Below, one piece after another: positions 54,849 to 64,000 of a stretch of DNA of 64,000 nucleotides. The stretch's first letter is position 1. Every line of letters starts with the position of its first letter. The stretch comes from Candidatus Tepidiaquacella proteinivora (GTDB lineage: Bacteria > Bacteroidota > Ignavibacteria > Tepidaquicellales > Tepidaquicellaceae), in NCBI GenBank assembly GCA_013348845.1, contig CP054675.1, forward strand, positions 2,339,877-2,403,876, given 5' to 3'. Below the pieces are notes generated by a model that saw only the letters and a program-made list of their open reading frames with translations, had not been told where the DNA came from and searched no databases. The position numbers were made by a program, and so were the translations under genes.

Positions 54849-55919
54849 TTGAGGAAAAGTTCTATTTTTAATAATTGGACTGAGTTAAAGTTATCTCAGT
54901 TTAAGTATAAATTACCTAAAAACCTAATCGCAAAAACCCCAAAAATACCCCGTGATTCGTGTAAATTAATGGTTGTTGATACTAATACACAAAAGATTGA
55001 AACTAAAAAATTCAGAAATGTTATTAATTATATGAATGAAGGGGATGTCCTTGTTCTTAATGATTCCAAAGTATTTCCGGCAAGGTTATTTGGTGTCAAG
55101 GAAAAAACAAATGCTAAAATTGAGGTTTTCTTACTCAGACAGTTGTCTTCAGCGGAAAATACCTGGGATGTTGTTGTTGATCCGGCAAGAAAAGTCAGAA
55201 TTGGGAACAGAATATATTTTACGAAGAATTTATACTGTGAAATTATAGATAATACAACTTCAAGGGGTAGAATAGTCAGATTTAATGTTAAAGAAGATTT
55301 CGCAAAATGGATAGATAAACTTGGTAAAACTCCATTGCCTCCTTATATTAAAAGGGAATCAGATGAACGAGATAGAGAGTATTATCAGACTGTATATGCT
55401 AAAAAAGTTGGTTCAGTATCTGCACCTGCGGCAGGAATTCATTTTACAAAAGAATTACTCTCTTCAATTAAGAAAAAAGGTGTAAAAATTGCTTTTATTA
55501 CTTTACATATTGGTTTAGGTACATTCCGAACTGTTGAGGTAGAAGATTTATCCAAACATAAAATGGATTCAGAGTATTATGAAATCTCAAAGGAAAGCTG
55601 TGATTTAATAAATGAAGCTGTTGAAAGAAAGAAGAATATAATAGCAGTTGGTACTTCTGTTGTAAGAGCTCTTGAATCAAGTATAATTACAGGAAGAAAG
55701 GTAAGACCAAATGCAGGTTGGACTGATAAATTTATTCATCCGCCTCAAACTTTAAGTGTAGTAAACCGATTGATTACGAATTTCCATCCATCACAGAGTA
55801 CGCATCTTATGTTGGTTTGTTCACTTGCTGACAGAGATTTAATTATGAGGGCTTATAATAAAGCGGTGAAAGAAAAATATCGATTTTTAGCATACGGTGA
55901 TGCAATGCTAATTATTTAA
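54849..55919 (+). CDS. queA: S-adenosylmethionine:tRNA ribosyltransferase-isomerase
   Basis: A 356-residue enzyme that transfers and isomerises the ribose of SAM to preQ1 in tRNA, giving epoxyqueuosine. Motifs seen: KLSQFKYKLPKNLIAKTP at the N terminus, GDVLVLNDSKVFPARLFG near 63, SVSAPAAGIHFTKELL near 195 and LHIGLGTFRTVEVED. The start is TTG and gives about 13 residues more than the typical family start; no ATG or GTG fits better. Operon with ispD (17 bases) and the amidohydrolase-like gene. Confidence 0.95.
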   Translation: MRKSSIFNNWTELKLSQFKYKLPKNLIAKTPKIPRDSCKLMVVDTNTQKIETKKFRNVINYMNEGDVLVLNDSKVFPARLFGVKEKTNAKIEVFLLRQLSSAENTWDVVVDPARKVRIGNRIYFTKNLYCEIIDNTTSRGRIVRFNVKEDFAKWIDKLGKTPLPPYIKRESDERDREYYQTVYAKKVGSVSAPAAGIHFTKELLSSIKKKGVKIAFITLHIGLGTFRTVEVEDLSKHKMDSEYYEISKESCDLINEAVERKKNIIAVGTSVVRALESSIITGRKVRPNAGWTDKFIHPPQTLSVVNRLITNFHPSQSTHLMLVCSLADRDLIMRAYNKAVKEKYRFLAYGDAMLII

Positions 55920-55936
55920 TTGGAATAAAATAATAA

Positions 55937-56617
55937 ATGAATTTTCATTTAATAATCCCTTCTGCGGGGACTGGTGTAAGATTTAAATCACGGGTTCCAA
56001 AGCAGTTTTATAAAATTAAAGGTGTTGAAATCCTTGCAATAACTATAAGGAGATTTCATAATTTTGAAAACCTAAAATCTATTACTATTGCTATAAAAAA
56101 AGAATATATAAAAAGAATACAAGCTATTATTGAAAAAAATAATTTCTACAAAGTTACCAAAATAATAGAAGGGGGTAAAACTAGACAGCAATCAGTATAT
56201 AACGCAATTTGTTCATTAATGTGCGATAGAAATGATTATGTTGCTATACATGATGCAGTTAGACCTTTTGTTTCGGAAAAATTCATCTACTTTCTTTTTA
56301 AAAAAGCGATTAAATATAAAGCAATAGTTCCTTGTATTAAAATTAACGATACAGTAAAATTAATAGGTAAAAATAAGTATATAGAAAGAACACTTAACCG
56401 TGATTATATTTATCTTGCTCAAACGCCGCAGATTTTCAGGTACGATATTTTAAAGAAGTCATTTGATTTTGCGAAAAAGAATAATATAAAAGGAACAGAT
56501 GATTCATCAATTGTTGAATTAGCAGGATTCAAGGTAAAAGTTGTAGAAGGAGATATTCGTAATATTAAGATAACAACTAATTCGGATTTAGATTTCGTTC
56601 CCTCTAATTATATTTAG
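55937..56617 (+). CDS. ispD: 2-C-methyl-D-erythritol 4-phosphate cytidylyltransferase
   Basis: A 226-residue enzyme of the non-mevalonate isoprenoid pathway that couples MEP to CTP. The nucleotide loop is IIPSAGTGVRFKSRVPKQF near residue 5; GGKTRQQSVYNAI near 85 and VAIHDAVRPFVSE near 105 match the family, as does LAQTPQIFRYDIL and GTDDSSIVE. All key residues are present. It sits between queA and the amidohydrolase-like gene, 7 bases before the latter. Confidence 0.94.
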   Translation: MNFHLIIPSAGTGVRFKSRVPKQFYKIKGVEILAITIRRFHNFENLKSITIAIKKEYIKRIQAIIEKNNFYKVTKIIEGGKTRQQSVYNAICSLMCDRNDYVAIHDAVRPFVSEKFIYFLFKKAIKYKAIVPCIKINDTVKLIGKNKYIERTLNRDYIYLAQTPQIFRYDILKKSFDFAKKNNIKGTDDSSIVELAGFKVKVVEGDIRNIKITTNSDLDFVPSNYI

Positions 56618-56624
56618 TATTCCG

Positions 56625-58466
56625 ATGCCAGAATTTAAAATTATTAAAAACGCTTTATGTTTAACATTTGATTCACTGAACAGGATAGGGAGTTATAACA
56701 TTATTGTCAAATCAAACAGAATTTTTGATATAGAATATAACACCGACATTTCTGATGACAAAACTCTTTTAAAAAAATATCCTAACGCTACCATTATAAA
56801 TGCTGAGAACAAAATTTTAGTACCATCATTTCTTAATGCTTGTAAAAATTCTTCATATATATTTTCAGGAATTTTCTTCAGGGACATTAAATATGATGAT
56901 ATTAACACAAATGTTTCATTAAGATTAATTGATAACTATTTTCTTAAGGGGGATAATTCTGAGGATTTATTAAATCTTTTTAAGGTTTCATATTTAATGT
57001 CTTTAATAAATGGAGAGTGTCTTGTAAATGAAAATTCCAAATATATAAATGCGGATTTGATTCTTAGTGATAGTCTGAATACGATTAAAATAAAACCGAA
57101 TATTATTCTTACTGTTTATGATAATTATATAAGTGATTACATACTCGGGGTTAATAGATTTCATTGTATTGGATTGAGAGAGGATGAAGATTTAAATAAT
57201 TATACAATTAATTCTATAAAATCTACTTTATCACGGGGAAACAAAAGGGCAATAATAGAAGCATATCAGAGCGCTAATAGTTCTGATACTTTAAGAAGTT
57301 TATTCGGAAAGTCATTCATAAAAGTATTGCTGGAGAATGATTTACTGAGTGGAAAGGTAATTTTTTCTAATCCGGTATATCTGACAGCAGAGGAATTAGC
57401 AATTATAATAGATAAAAATTCAAACATTTTAATTCAACCTACTGACTGGATTAAATTATCAAAAAAAATTAACGAACTTGAACGATTTTTCTCTCAAAGA
57501 AATTCATCATCATTATTAATTGGAACAGGTTATCTTGGTAAAAGTGTTTTTTCTCAAGTAAAACTATTATATTCAATTTTCTCAAGGGCTGTTATCACTG
57601 CTGAATCGCTTTTAAGACTCATAACAATAAGACCGGCTACATTTTTCAATATTTCCAATATTTGTGGATCTATTGAGAAAAATAAACTCGCAAATTTTAT
57701 TATGTTTGATATTTCAGATTTAAGGAATATTTTAAATATACCTGAAATCAACACTGAGTTTATATCCGAATTTATACTTGAAAACTTAAGTGAGAAGGAT
57801 ATATCTGATGTATTTTTTCATGGCATTCCAATAATTGAAAATTATAAGAGTAATGTTATTAATTATGAAGAAATATATGATGTATATACCTCATTATTGA
57901 AAAAGATTTATCAGGTTGGGAGATATTTTGATTTTAAAGAGAAAATTTTAATGACTGAAAGAGTTAAAAATCTTTCCATTGGAATTCTTGAAAGGGAAGA
58001 AACTATTACTGAAACAGTAAAACCAGATAATTATGCAGTTACTATTGAAAATGAAGAAAGTGAATTTAAAATCAAAGGGGCATATAAAACAGGTATTTTA
58101 AATGGAAAGGAAGGCGGCTTTTATGATGAAGAATCTTTAATTGATGATGCTAAATTAACTATAAAGGAACTTGCAGATTTAAATAATGGATTTGATTTCT
58201 TAGATTTAATTGTAGAGGGAAATTATAAATATACAGACAAATCTATTTCTGAAAATGAAACGCAAACAGAAGATAAAAGTAAAGTAAGTTTCAAAAAGAA
58301 AATTTATTTTGATGATCTTGAATATAGTAAAGATAATGAAGACGAAAACAAACCTTCAAAGTCATTAAAGAGTTCGCTTTTGTCTTATTTGAAAAAGCCA
58401 AAGGATAAAGATGAGAAAGTAAAATTTAAAAAAGGTAAATTAAGATTTGGTTTTGATGATGAATAA
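56625..58466 (+). CDS. Amidohydrolase-fold protein lacking the metal site, with charged C-terminal extension
   Basis: A 613-residue protein. Its outline follows amidohydrolases of the 5-methylthioadenosine/adenosine deaminase type: an N-terminal beta part, ILVPSFLNACKNSS where the family has PGFINxHxH, then LIGTGYLGKSVFSQ where it has LGTDxxxSN, and TAESLLRLITIRPATFF with CGSIEKNKLANFIMFDI where it has T-E-x-L-x-x-AT and GSIExGKxADLxxxD. The HxH pair and the catalytic Asp are therefore missing. From about residue 450 comes a charged extension of some 160 residues. It is last in an operon with queA and ispD. Reaction, if any, unknown. Confidence 0.68.
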   Translation: MPEFKIIKNALCLTFDSLNRIGSYNIIVKSNRIFDIEYNTDISDDKTLLKKYPNATIINAENKILVPSFLNACKNSSYIFSGIFFRDIKYDDINTNVSLRLIDNYFLKGDNSEDLLNLFKVSYLMSLINGECLVNENSKYINADLILSDSLNTIKIKPNIILTVYDNYISDYILGVNRFHCIGLREDEDLNNYTINSIKSTLSRGNKRAIIEAYQSANSSDTLRSLFGKSFIKVLLENDLLSGKVIFSNPVYLTAEELAIIIDKNSNILIQPTDWIKLSKKINELERFFSQRNSSSLLIGTGYLGKSVFSQVKLLYSIFSRAVITAESLLRLITIRPATFFNISNICGSIEKNKLANFIMFDISDLRNILNIPEINTEFISEFILENLSEKDISDVFFHGIPIIENYKSNVINYEEIYDVYTSLLKKIYQVGRYFDFKEKILMTERVKNLSIGILEREETITETVKPDNYAVTIENEESEFKIKGAYKTGILNGKEGGFYDEESLIDDAKLTIKELADLNNGFDFLDLIVEGNYKYTDKSISENETQTEDKSKVSFKKKIYFDDLEYSKDNEDENKPSKSLKSSLLSYLKKPKDKDEKVKFKKGKLRFGFDDE

Positions 58467-58540
58467 TTAGTGTAAATAAATTGTAATAATTTTATAAATA
58501 TTTTATATTTAAAAAATTAATTAACTAAACTTAAAGAAAA

Positions 58541-61393
58541 ATGAAACTTCAGAATAAAATTTTCCTACTTATCGGAATTTTACTCATTTCACTCTTTTCA
58601 CTGGTTAGTTTCCGTGATGGTGGAGATTATACATTAATTGAAGATGGAAAAGTTATATACAGAGGTCCGGAAAAAATGTATATGAAGGGTATATTAATTA
58701 TTAAGTTTAAGAACGAAGCATCGCAAATCAATAATGTTCAGTTCGGCATTTCATCTTTAGACAGAATATTATCTCAATATTCTATTAGTGATATAAAGCA
58801 ACTCCATCCTTTAAAAAGAGATGTATCTAAAAGAAAAATTGGAGACGAAGAATTAGCCAAAATTTACAGGATAACATATGAACAAAATATTGATCCCTTT
58901 GATTTAGCAAAAGAAGTGATGGATTATAATCAATTCTTATTAGATTGGGCTGAACCTGCTTTTGTTTATAAGGCTGATTATATTCCTAATGACCCTTCAG
59001 TATCAGCTCAGTATCATATAAATAAAATAAATGCTTATCAAGCATGGGATATAAACAGAGGTGATACAAATGTTGTGATTGGTATTGTAGATTCAGGTAG
59101 CGATTTAACACATCCGGATTTACAGGCAAATATTAGAATAAATTGGGCAGAACCAATTGATAGTATTGATAACGACCAAAATGGTTATATTGATGATTGG
59201 ATTGGCTGGGATTTCTACTATAATGATAATGACCCGAATATTTATTATCAAAATAATGACCATGGTTCCCATGTTTCCGGTTGTGCTTCACAGGTTACTG
59301 ATAATGGTATTGGTGGTGCTGGTGTTGGTTTTAAAACCAGATTAATGATTTGTAAACATACCCCTGACCAGGGCGGTAGTTTATATTATACCGACCAGGG
59401 TATTACTTATTGTTATCAAAATGGTGCTAAGGTTATAAATTGTAGCTTTGGTAGTTCTTATTATAGCTCCTATTCACAAATGGTTTGTAATCTTGCCTGG
59501 TCTAATGGTTCTATGGTAGTTGCTTCTGCCGGAAATGAAAATAATTTTACTCCAAGATATCCAGCCTCTTATGATAATGTTATTTCTGTTGCAGCAACTA
59601 ATGAAAATGATATAAAAGCATCATTCTCTAATTATCATACCTCCGTTGATGTTTGCGCTCCTGGTGATAATATATTTAGCACTGTTTGGAAAAATTCTTA
59701 TGTTAGTTACTCTGGTACTTCTATGTCTGCACCTATAACTTCAGGGACTGTTGCCTTAATAAGAGCAAAAAATCCTACCTGGACTCCAACTCAAGTTTTA
59801 CAAAGATTACTTTTAGGTGTAGATAGTATTTATCATCTTAATCCTTCTTATATCGGATACCTTGGTACTGGAAGAATTAATGCTTTCAAATGTCTTGCAG
59901 ATAATCCTATTTTAACAATTCTCTCTTATACACATACCGATTCTATTTATGGTAATAATGACAAAGTTTATGATGTTGATGAAGTAATTCCAATTGCTTT
60001 AGTAATGAAAAACATTTGGGTAGCAGGAAGTAATGTATCAATCAGATTAACTTCTTCAGATCCAGATATAGAACTTGTTCAGGATTCAGTTTACATTGGA
60101 ACTGTTCCAGCTTATGGAATTGTTAGCACAACTTATGCAAATACATTTAAAGTAAAGGCTAAATCTTCCTGTCCATTTGATAAAGATATAGTTTTTAAAT
60201 TAGGATATTCTAATACTGCTTATTCATCAAATACAGCTAATACTATGACAATAAGGTTTAGAATAGGATATGCAAAACATAACATAAACAATTTAAAACT
60301 GACTTTAACTAAAGATGGCGCAATTGGTAAGAAACCAGAAGGATATGGAGATGGTCTATACATAGGAAGTAGTACTAATAATTCTATTTTTGAAGGTGGA
60401 TTCCTTGTTGGATTAAATAGTAATCAAGTATCTGATGTATGCAGAAGAGCAGCTTCACCACCCAATAAAGCGGATACAGATTTTGTTGCTTTGAGCGCAT
60501 ATAGAATTAATACACCAGGAACTATTTCAAATCAAGATGGGTCAGGTTTATTCAATGATGATGGTGCTACATCAAATAAAATTAATGTCCAAATAAGAGC
60601 TAATAGTTACGCATTTTCAAGCGCTCCAGACCAAAATTATATTTTGTTACGATATGGTATTAAAAATATGAACTCTACTCCATTAAACAATTTATATGCC
60701 GGATTGTTTATTTATTTCTCTCCTAATGGTTTAAGTAATGATAATATAGCGAGTCTTGATACTCTAAATAAACTGGGTTATGTATATAACAACAACACAC
60801 CTAATGATTATCTTGGATTAGCATTGCTAACAAATCAGAATCTGAATTTTAAAGCCGTTAATGTAACTGCTGAAGTATTTAATGGGTGGACTACTGAAGA
60901 AAAATGGAATGCAATAAGTCAGGGTATTTCTGTTCCTACTTATGGACCAGGAAGGGCAGGACTTGTTGTATCTGCTGGTCCATTTAATTTAAGCCCCGGT
61001 CAGTCGGAGTTTATTGGATTTGCTATTGTATATGGACCAACACTTGCAGATTTAAAAACCAATACAGTTACAGCAAAAACCAAATATCAAAATACCATTG
61101 GTATAAAACCAATATCAAGTGAAATACCGGCCAAATATGAATTAATGCAAAATTATCCAAATCCGTTTAACCCAACGACAACAATAAAATTTGCATTACC
61201 TAAGAAAGATTTTGTCAAACTAAATATATATAATCTTCTCGGAAAACTTGTTTTAAGTTTAGTAAATGAAGAATTAGATGCTGGTTATTACTCAATTTCA
61301 TTTAATGGCGAATCCTTATCAAGCGGTGTATATTTCTATCGTCTTGAAACCTCAGGATTAGTTGAGACCAGAAGAATGGTATTAATTAAATAA
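58541..61393 (+). CDS. Secreted subtilisin-like serine protease with type IX sorting domain
   Basis: A 950-residue exported S8 peptidase: signal peptide, a propeptide-like region to about 140, and the subtilase domain with Asp184 (VDSGSDLTHPDL), His241 (NNDHGSHVSG) and Ser394 (SGTSMSAPI). The Asn oxyanion region is AGNENNFTPRYPA. A beta-rich middle of about 400 residues follows, and a type A sorting domain ends it (MQNYPNPFNPTTTIKFALP). The triad is intact. It acts at the cell surface or outside. A shared terminator separates it from the next gene. Confidence 0.94.
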   Translation: MKLQNKIFLLIGILLISLFSLVSFRDGGDYTLIEDGKVIYRGPEKMYMKGILIIKFKNEASQINNVQFGISSLDRILSQYSISDIKQLHPLKRDVSKRKIGDEELAKIYRITYEQNIDPFDLAKEVMDYNQFLLDWAEPAFVYKADYIPNDPSVSAQYHINKINAYQAWDINRGDTNVVIGIVDSGSDLTHPDLQANIRINWAEPIDSIDNDQNGYIDDWIGWDFYYNDNDPNIYYQNNDHGSHVSGCASQVTDNGIGGAGVGFKTRLMICKHTPDQGGSLYYTDQGITYCYQNGAKVINCSFGSSYYSSYSQMVCNLAWSNGSMVVASAGNENNFTPRYPASYDNVISVAATNENDIKASFSNYHTSVDVCAPGDNIFSTVWKNSYVSYSGTSMSAPITSGTVALIRAKNPTWTPTQVLQRLLLGVDSIYHLNPSYIGYLGTGRINAFKCLADNPILTILSYTHTDSIYGNNDKVYDVDEVIPIALVMKNIWVAGSNVSIRLTSSDPDIELVQDSVYIGTVPAYGIVSTTYANTFKVKAKSSCPFDKDIVFKLGYSNTAYSSNTANTMTIRFRIGYAKHNINNLKLTLTKDGAIGKKPEGYGDGLYIGSSTNNSIFEGGFLVGLNSNQVSDVCRRAASPPNKADTDFVALSAYRINTPGTISNQDGSGLFNDDGATSNKINVQIRANSYAFSSAPDQNYILLRYGIKNMNSTPLNNLYAGLFIYFSPNGLSNDNIASLDTLNKLGYVYNNNTPNDYLGLALLTNQNLNFKAVNVTAEVFNGWTTEEKWNAISQGISVPTYGPGRAGLVVSAGPFNLSPGQSEFIGFAIVYGPTLADLKTNTVTAKTKYQNTIGIKPISSEIPAKYELMQNYPNPFNPTTTIKFALPKKDFVKLNIYNLLGKLVLSLVNEELDAGYYSISFNGESLSSGVYFYRLETSGLVETRRMVLIK

Positions 61394-61418
61394 AAAATTT
61401 CCTTCCAGAATATAATAG

Positions 61419-61446
61419 AAGAGGCTGTCCCGAAAGACAGCCTCTT
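61419..61446. terminator. Bidirectional terminator between two convergent genes
   Basis: An 11-base-pair GC-rich stem (61419-61429 with 61436-61446) and a 6-base loop, with a T run on the plus strand and an AT-rich flank on the other side. Confidence 0.8.
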
Positions 61447-61474
61447 TTAATTTATACTTTTTTATACAAAAAAA

Positions 61475-62743
61475 TTATTTCACTAACATCATAGTTTTTG
61501 TTTCGGAATAACTTTCTGCCTGCAACTGGTAAAAATACACTCCGCTTGCATAATTGCTTCCATTCCATTTTGCCTGATATGTTCCTGCATTCAGGTTCTC
61601 TGATACCAGTGTCTCTATTTCTCTTCCAAGTGCATCGTATATTATTAGTTTTACATATTCTGCTTTCGGTATGGAAAACTCAATCTTGGTTGCCGGATTA
61701 AACGGATTAGGGTAATTCTGCAAGAGTTCATACCTCTCAGGTATTTCTGATGTAATATTCTGAATTCCAATTATGTCTGATAATGGCCTTCTCCAGACTG
61801 AATAACCTTCTGTCCCTGCGTATATATAATCATTAAATATTAAAAGAGATGATACCGAAATATTAGAAGGAAACCCCTCGTTCTTAACTATCCAGTTTTG
61901 TCCATTATTTGTGGTAATATATACTCCAAAGTATCCTGTCCCCGCAAAAATAATTTGTTCGGTTTTATTGAATTTATTTTCACTTTTGGTAAAAGACATT
62001 ATGCTCTGATTATTCAAAGCCGTCTGAGACCAGGTATTTCCATTATCAGTAGAACGATATACTCCATAAGTAGTTGTTCCAGCAAAAATAGTACTTCCGC
62101 TTGAAATAAGACAATAGACATCGCGATTATTTAGTGAAGTTTGGGACCAACTGTTTCCATTATTAGTAGAACAATATACTCCGTAGTAACTTGTTCCAGC
62201 AAAAATAGTACTTCCGCTTGAAGTAAGACAATAGACATCGCGATTATTTAGTAAAGTTTGAATCCAATTGTTTCCATTATCAGTGGAGAAATATACCCCA
62301 TAGTCTTCTGTACCAGCAAATATTGTATTACCGCTTATAGCAAGAGCATAAACATATTTTCCATTTAATCCTACCTGTGTCCAATTACTCCCATTATTCG
62401 TAGAACGATATACTCCGTACTCGTAAGTTCCCGCAAAAATAACTTCACCTGTTACATCAAGACTACCTCCGCTTATAACAAGGGAGTAAACAGTTCGATT
62501 GTTCAAAGAAGTTATTGTCCAGTTATTCCCTTCATTTGTTGTACGGAATACTCCGGTGCCATAAGTTCCCGCGAAAATATATTGTCCAGATAACTTAGGA
62601 GTACTTGTTATCTTTGCAAGTGAAGGAACAACTTTCGTTCCCCCCATACCGTTACTGAAGAATACCCATTGCGCAGGTGAATTTGAATAGATTAATGGTA
62701 GTATTACTATTATAAAAACAATTTTAATGATAAAATTTTTCAT
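61475..62743 (-). CDS. Secreted beta-propeller repeat protein with type IX sorting domain
   Basis: A 422-residue exported protein. A signal peptide is followed by seven copies of a 39-residue-type unit whose core is IFAGT, then GVY-STNNG-NW and VY-L-SSG: sialidase/BNR or YCF48-like propeller blades; the last copy is partial. A type A sorting domain ends the protein (LQNYPNPFNPATKIEFSIPK). AAGGAGG stands before the ATG, a strong Shine-Dalgarno. Ligand unknown. Confidence 0.88.
   Translation of the reverse strand: MKNFIIKIVFIIVILPLIYSNSPAQWVFFSNGMGGTKVVPSLAKITSTPKLSGQYIFAGTYGTGVFRTTNEGNNWTITSLNNRTVYSLVISGGSLDVTGEVIFAGTYEYGVYRSTNNGSNWTQVGLNGKYVYALAISGNTIFAGTEDYGVYFSTDNGNNWIQTLLNNRDVYCLTSSGSTIFAGTSYYGVYCSTNNGNSWSQTSLNNRDVYCLISSGSTIFAGTTTYGVYRSTDNGNTWSQTALNNQSIMSFTKSENKFNKTEQIIFAGTGYFGVYITTNNGQNWIVKNEGFPSNISVSSLLIFNDYIYAGTEGYSVWRRPLSDIIGIQNITSEIPERYELLQNYPNPFNPATKIEFSIPKAEYVKLIIYDALGREIETLVSENLNAGTYQAKWNGSNYASGVYFYQLQAESYSETKTMMLVK
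62079..62312 (-). repeat. Near-identical tandem 117-base blades
   Basis: Two tandem 117-base units (from 62079 and 62196), differing at only about five positions over the first 70 bases, encode blades 3-4/4-5 of the propeller protein. This suggests a recent duplication or homogenisation. Confidence 0.75.
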
Positions 62744-63405
62744 AAATTCCTCCTTTTATTTTTTTATATATAAATGTAATATTAAAGTAGTTTAAATCTT
62801 TTCCCCACAAATGAATATATATGATAATGTTATCTTAGAATAAAAAACTTTTTTCCCCTAATTTAGAAAGTATAATAAAACTAATTATTTTTTTCTTCCA
62901 ATTCATAAGCGAGGAATTAAATTTAATATTTTTTTACAAATAAAAATTAAGAATAATTGTTTCATAGTCAAGTGAGAAATATTAAATGATTATTATTTCT
63001 TATAAATAAGACGGGTCTGTTAACAGGAAATAGTAATTTATATAAAAAGAATTACAATTATATTAATATTTTCTTTTACTGTCTTTTATTTATCAAATGA
63101 TTAGTGAGATTAGTAAATTTATTATTTAAAGTATATAATAGAAAAAATGAATTAGAATAAGAGAATACAGAGAAATATTTTTCTCAAGGAAACCAGATGA
63201 GTGAAATAAAAATATTATTAATACATATAAGATGGTGAAAATATATTAAAATCTATTGTCTGTTTTGGAATATCTTTTTAACCTTTATAGAATTCCTAAA
63301 TAAAAAAACTAAATACAAAACTGTGGTAATTGTTTTTTATAACTCTTTATTTTAAGAGATTTATAAAAAATTTTGATAAATGATTTATTCTCTCAAACGA
63401 TGTTC
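62744..63405. other. Long intergenic region without a visible gene
   Basis: About 660 very AT-rich bases. No convincing open frame, tRNA, repeat array or hairpin was found. It contains the upstream side of the propeller gene and borders the decayed ATPase fragment, so it may be worn-out coding sequence. Confidence 0.5.
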
Positions 63406-63999
63406 TTATTCAAAGAATAAAAAATATATTAAAGAGGAAAAAGCAATTTGTGTGATTGCCATAGAAACCCCAAAATATATATCATATTTCCTTGACTTAT
63501 CATAATATTCCTGATTTTTTGTTTGCTGATATAAATCATCATTTTCAGTTGCTTCATTTTTTAATAAATAAGCTGAAATTGTTCCAGCGAGAGTAACTAT
63601 TCCTGATGCCCCTATTTTCCAGAAATCCCGTTTTTTACTGAAGAAAATATTTTTATCTTTTATTACTTTTATATTTTCTTCTTTTACATTAATCCATTCT
63701 AAAAATTGACCAGCTTCTTCATTTGAAAAGCCAGAAAAAATGCATTCTATTCTAAGCTCCTGCGCTCTTTCTTTATTTTTAGGATTTTTATAAAAATCTT
63801 CAATTTACAATCTTACCGTTTCGTAGGTTTGAGTTCTGAGATAGTATCAAATAGCATCTAAGATTGTAGTTTTTCCAGAATCATTTGGTTTAATTAAAAT
63901 ATTAAGTTTTGGATTAAATTCTATTTCAAGTCCAGGTTCTCCGTAATTCTTAGAGCCAATGCATCTAAAATTAGTAATGTTTAGTTTTCTTAAATACAT
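63406..63999 (-). pseudogene. Decayed OLD/RecF-type ATPase fragment joined to a membrane-protein tail
   Basis: A single frame of 198 codons from an ATG at 63999 to a stop at 63406, broken by TGA at codon 51 and TAA at codon 65. Codons 1-50 read as the start of an OLD/RecF-type ATPase (MYLRKLNITNFRCIG; then ILIKPNDSGKTTILDAI, a Walker A with its first Gly changed to Lys). Codons 66-103 continue that family (ECIFSGFSNEEAGQFLEWI). From about codon 115 it turns into the end of an unrelated protein with two membrane helices. The TGA is one base change from CGA (Arg). Not in the usual sense expressed. Confidence 0.7.
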
Positions 64000-64000
64000 A

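Noticed and set aside
61475..62743. CRISPR-like repeat array
   Set aside because: The repeats are 117 bases, in frame and translate to propeller blades.
1..64000. tRNA, rRNA, insertion sequence, attachment site or replication origin
   Set aside because: No GC-rich folded stretch, transposase, integrase or DnaA-box cluster was recognised by eye.

Overview
This is a very AT-rich bacterial chromosome segment, densely coded on both strands. The best guess for the organism is the Bacteroidota/Chlorobiota side of the FCB group, something like Ignavibacteria or a close relative. Four exported proteins end in the C-terminal sorting domain with the NYPNPFNP motif used by type IX secretion in these lineages. 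Two intergenic regions carry a TAnnTTTG promoter element. TTG starts are common, and clear Shine-Dalgarno sequences appear before only a minority of genes. The lineage is inferred; no rRNA or tRNA gene was seen in the window.

Layout. 1-9.3 kb: a truncated HNH nuclease gene; a three-gene unit (Rossmann-fold dehydrogenase, an isolated NuoM-type proton pump subunit, a NhaD-type Na+/H+ antiporter); then an envelope unit (S41 protease, DUF3108 protein, LolA-like carrier, flippase-like membrane protein). 9.3-16.4 kb: a secreted sorting-domain protein, a two-repeat His-containing periplasmic protein, a NapH-like iron-sulfur membrane protein, a histidine kinase / NtrC-type regulator / small His-Arg-rich lipoprotein operon, and tatA. 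16.6-26 kb: mnmA, a large hybrid sensor kinase, an HD hydrolase, a small secreted protein, a radical SAM gene with mtnA, and a cytidylate-kinase-like protein.

26.3-36.6 kb is the most unusual part. It is a seven-gene redox operon: a double zinc-ribbon protein, NfnA-like and NfnB-like subunits (NfnB carries a third copy of the same zinc ribbon), NuoE-like and HydB/NuoF-like subunits, a 1234-residue protein that joins a 2Fe-2S domain, a second NfnB/GltD-like flavoprotein module, a double 4Fe-4S ferredoxin and a NuoG/formate-dehydrogenase-like domain without the catalytic Cys/Sec-His, and finally a rubrerythrin-like ferritin fold. It looks like an NAD(P)H/ferredoxin electron-bifurcating or transhydrogenase assembly of mixed Nfn and HydBC/Stn type, with no hydrogenase or formate dehydrogenase active site.

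36.7-45.5 kb: a nickel/cobalt ECF transporter operon (CbiM, PDGLE protein, CbiQ, CbiO with a poly-His tail) behind a ferredoxin gene, an exonuclease/GIY-YIG fusion, a polysaccharide deacetylase lipoprotein, a one-domain asparaginase, a secreted sugar dehydrogenase and YqgE. 45.6-58.5 kb is housekeeping: a HAD phosphatase, FtcD, an AlbA-domain protein, RuvX, HU, PgsA, PssA, Psd, ribosomal protein S1 with Cmk, then QueA, IspD and a protein that looks like an inactivated amidohydrolase. 58.5-64 kb: a secreted subtilase, a secreted beta-propeller protein, about 660 bases with no visible gene, and a decayed OLD/RecF-type ATPase fragment joined to the tail of an unrelated membrane protein.
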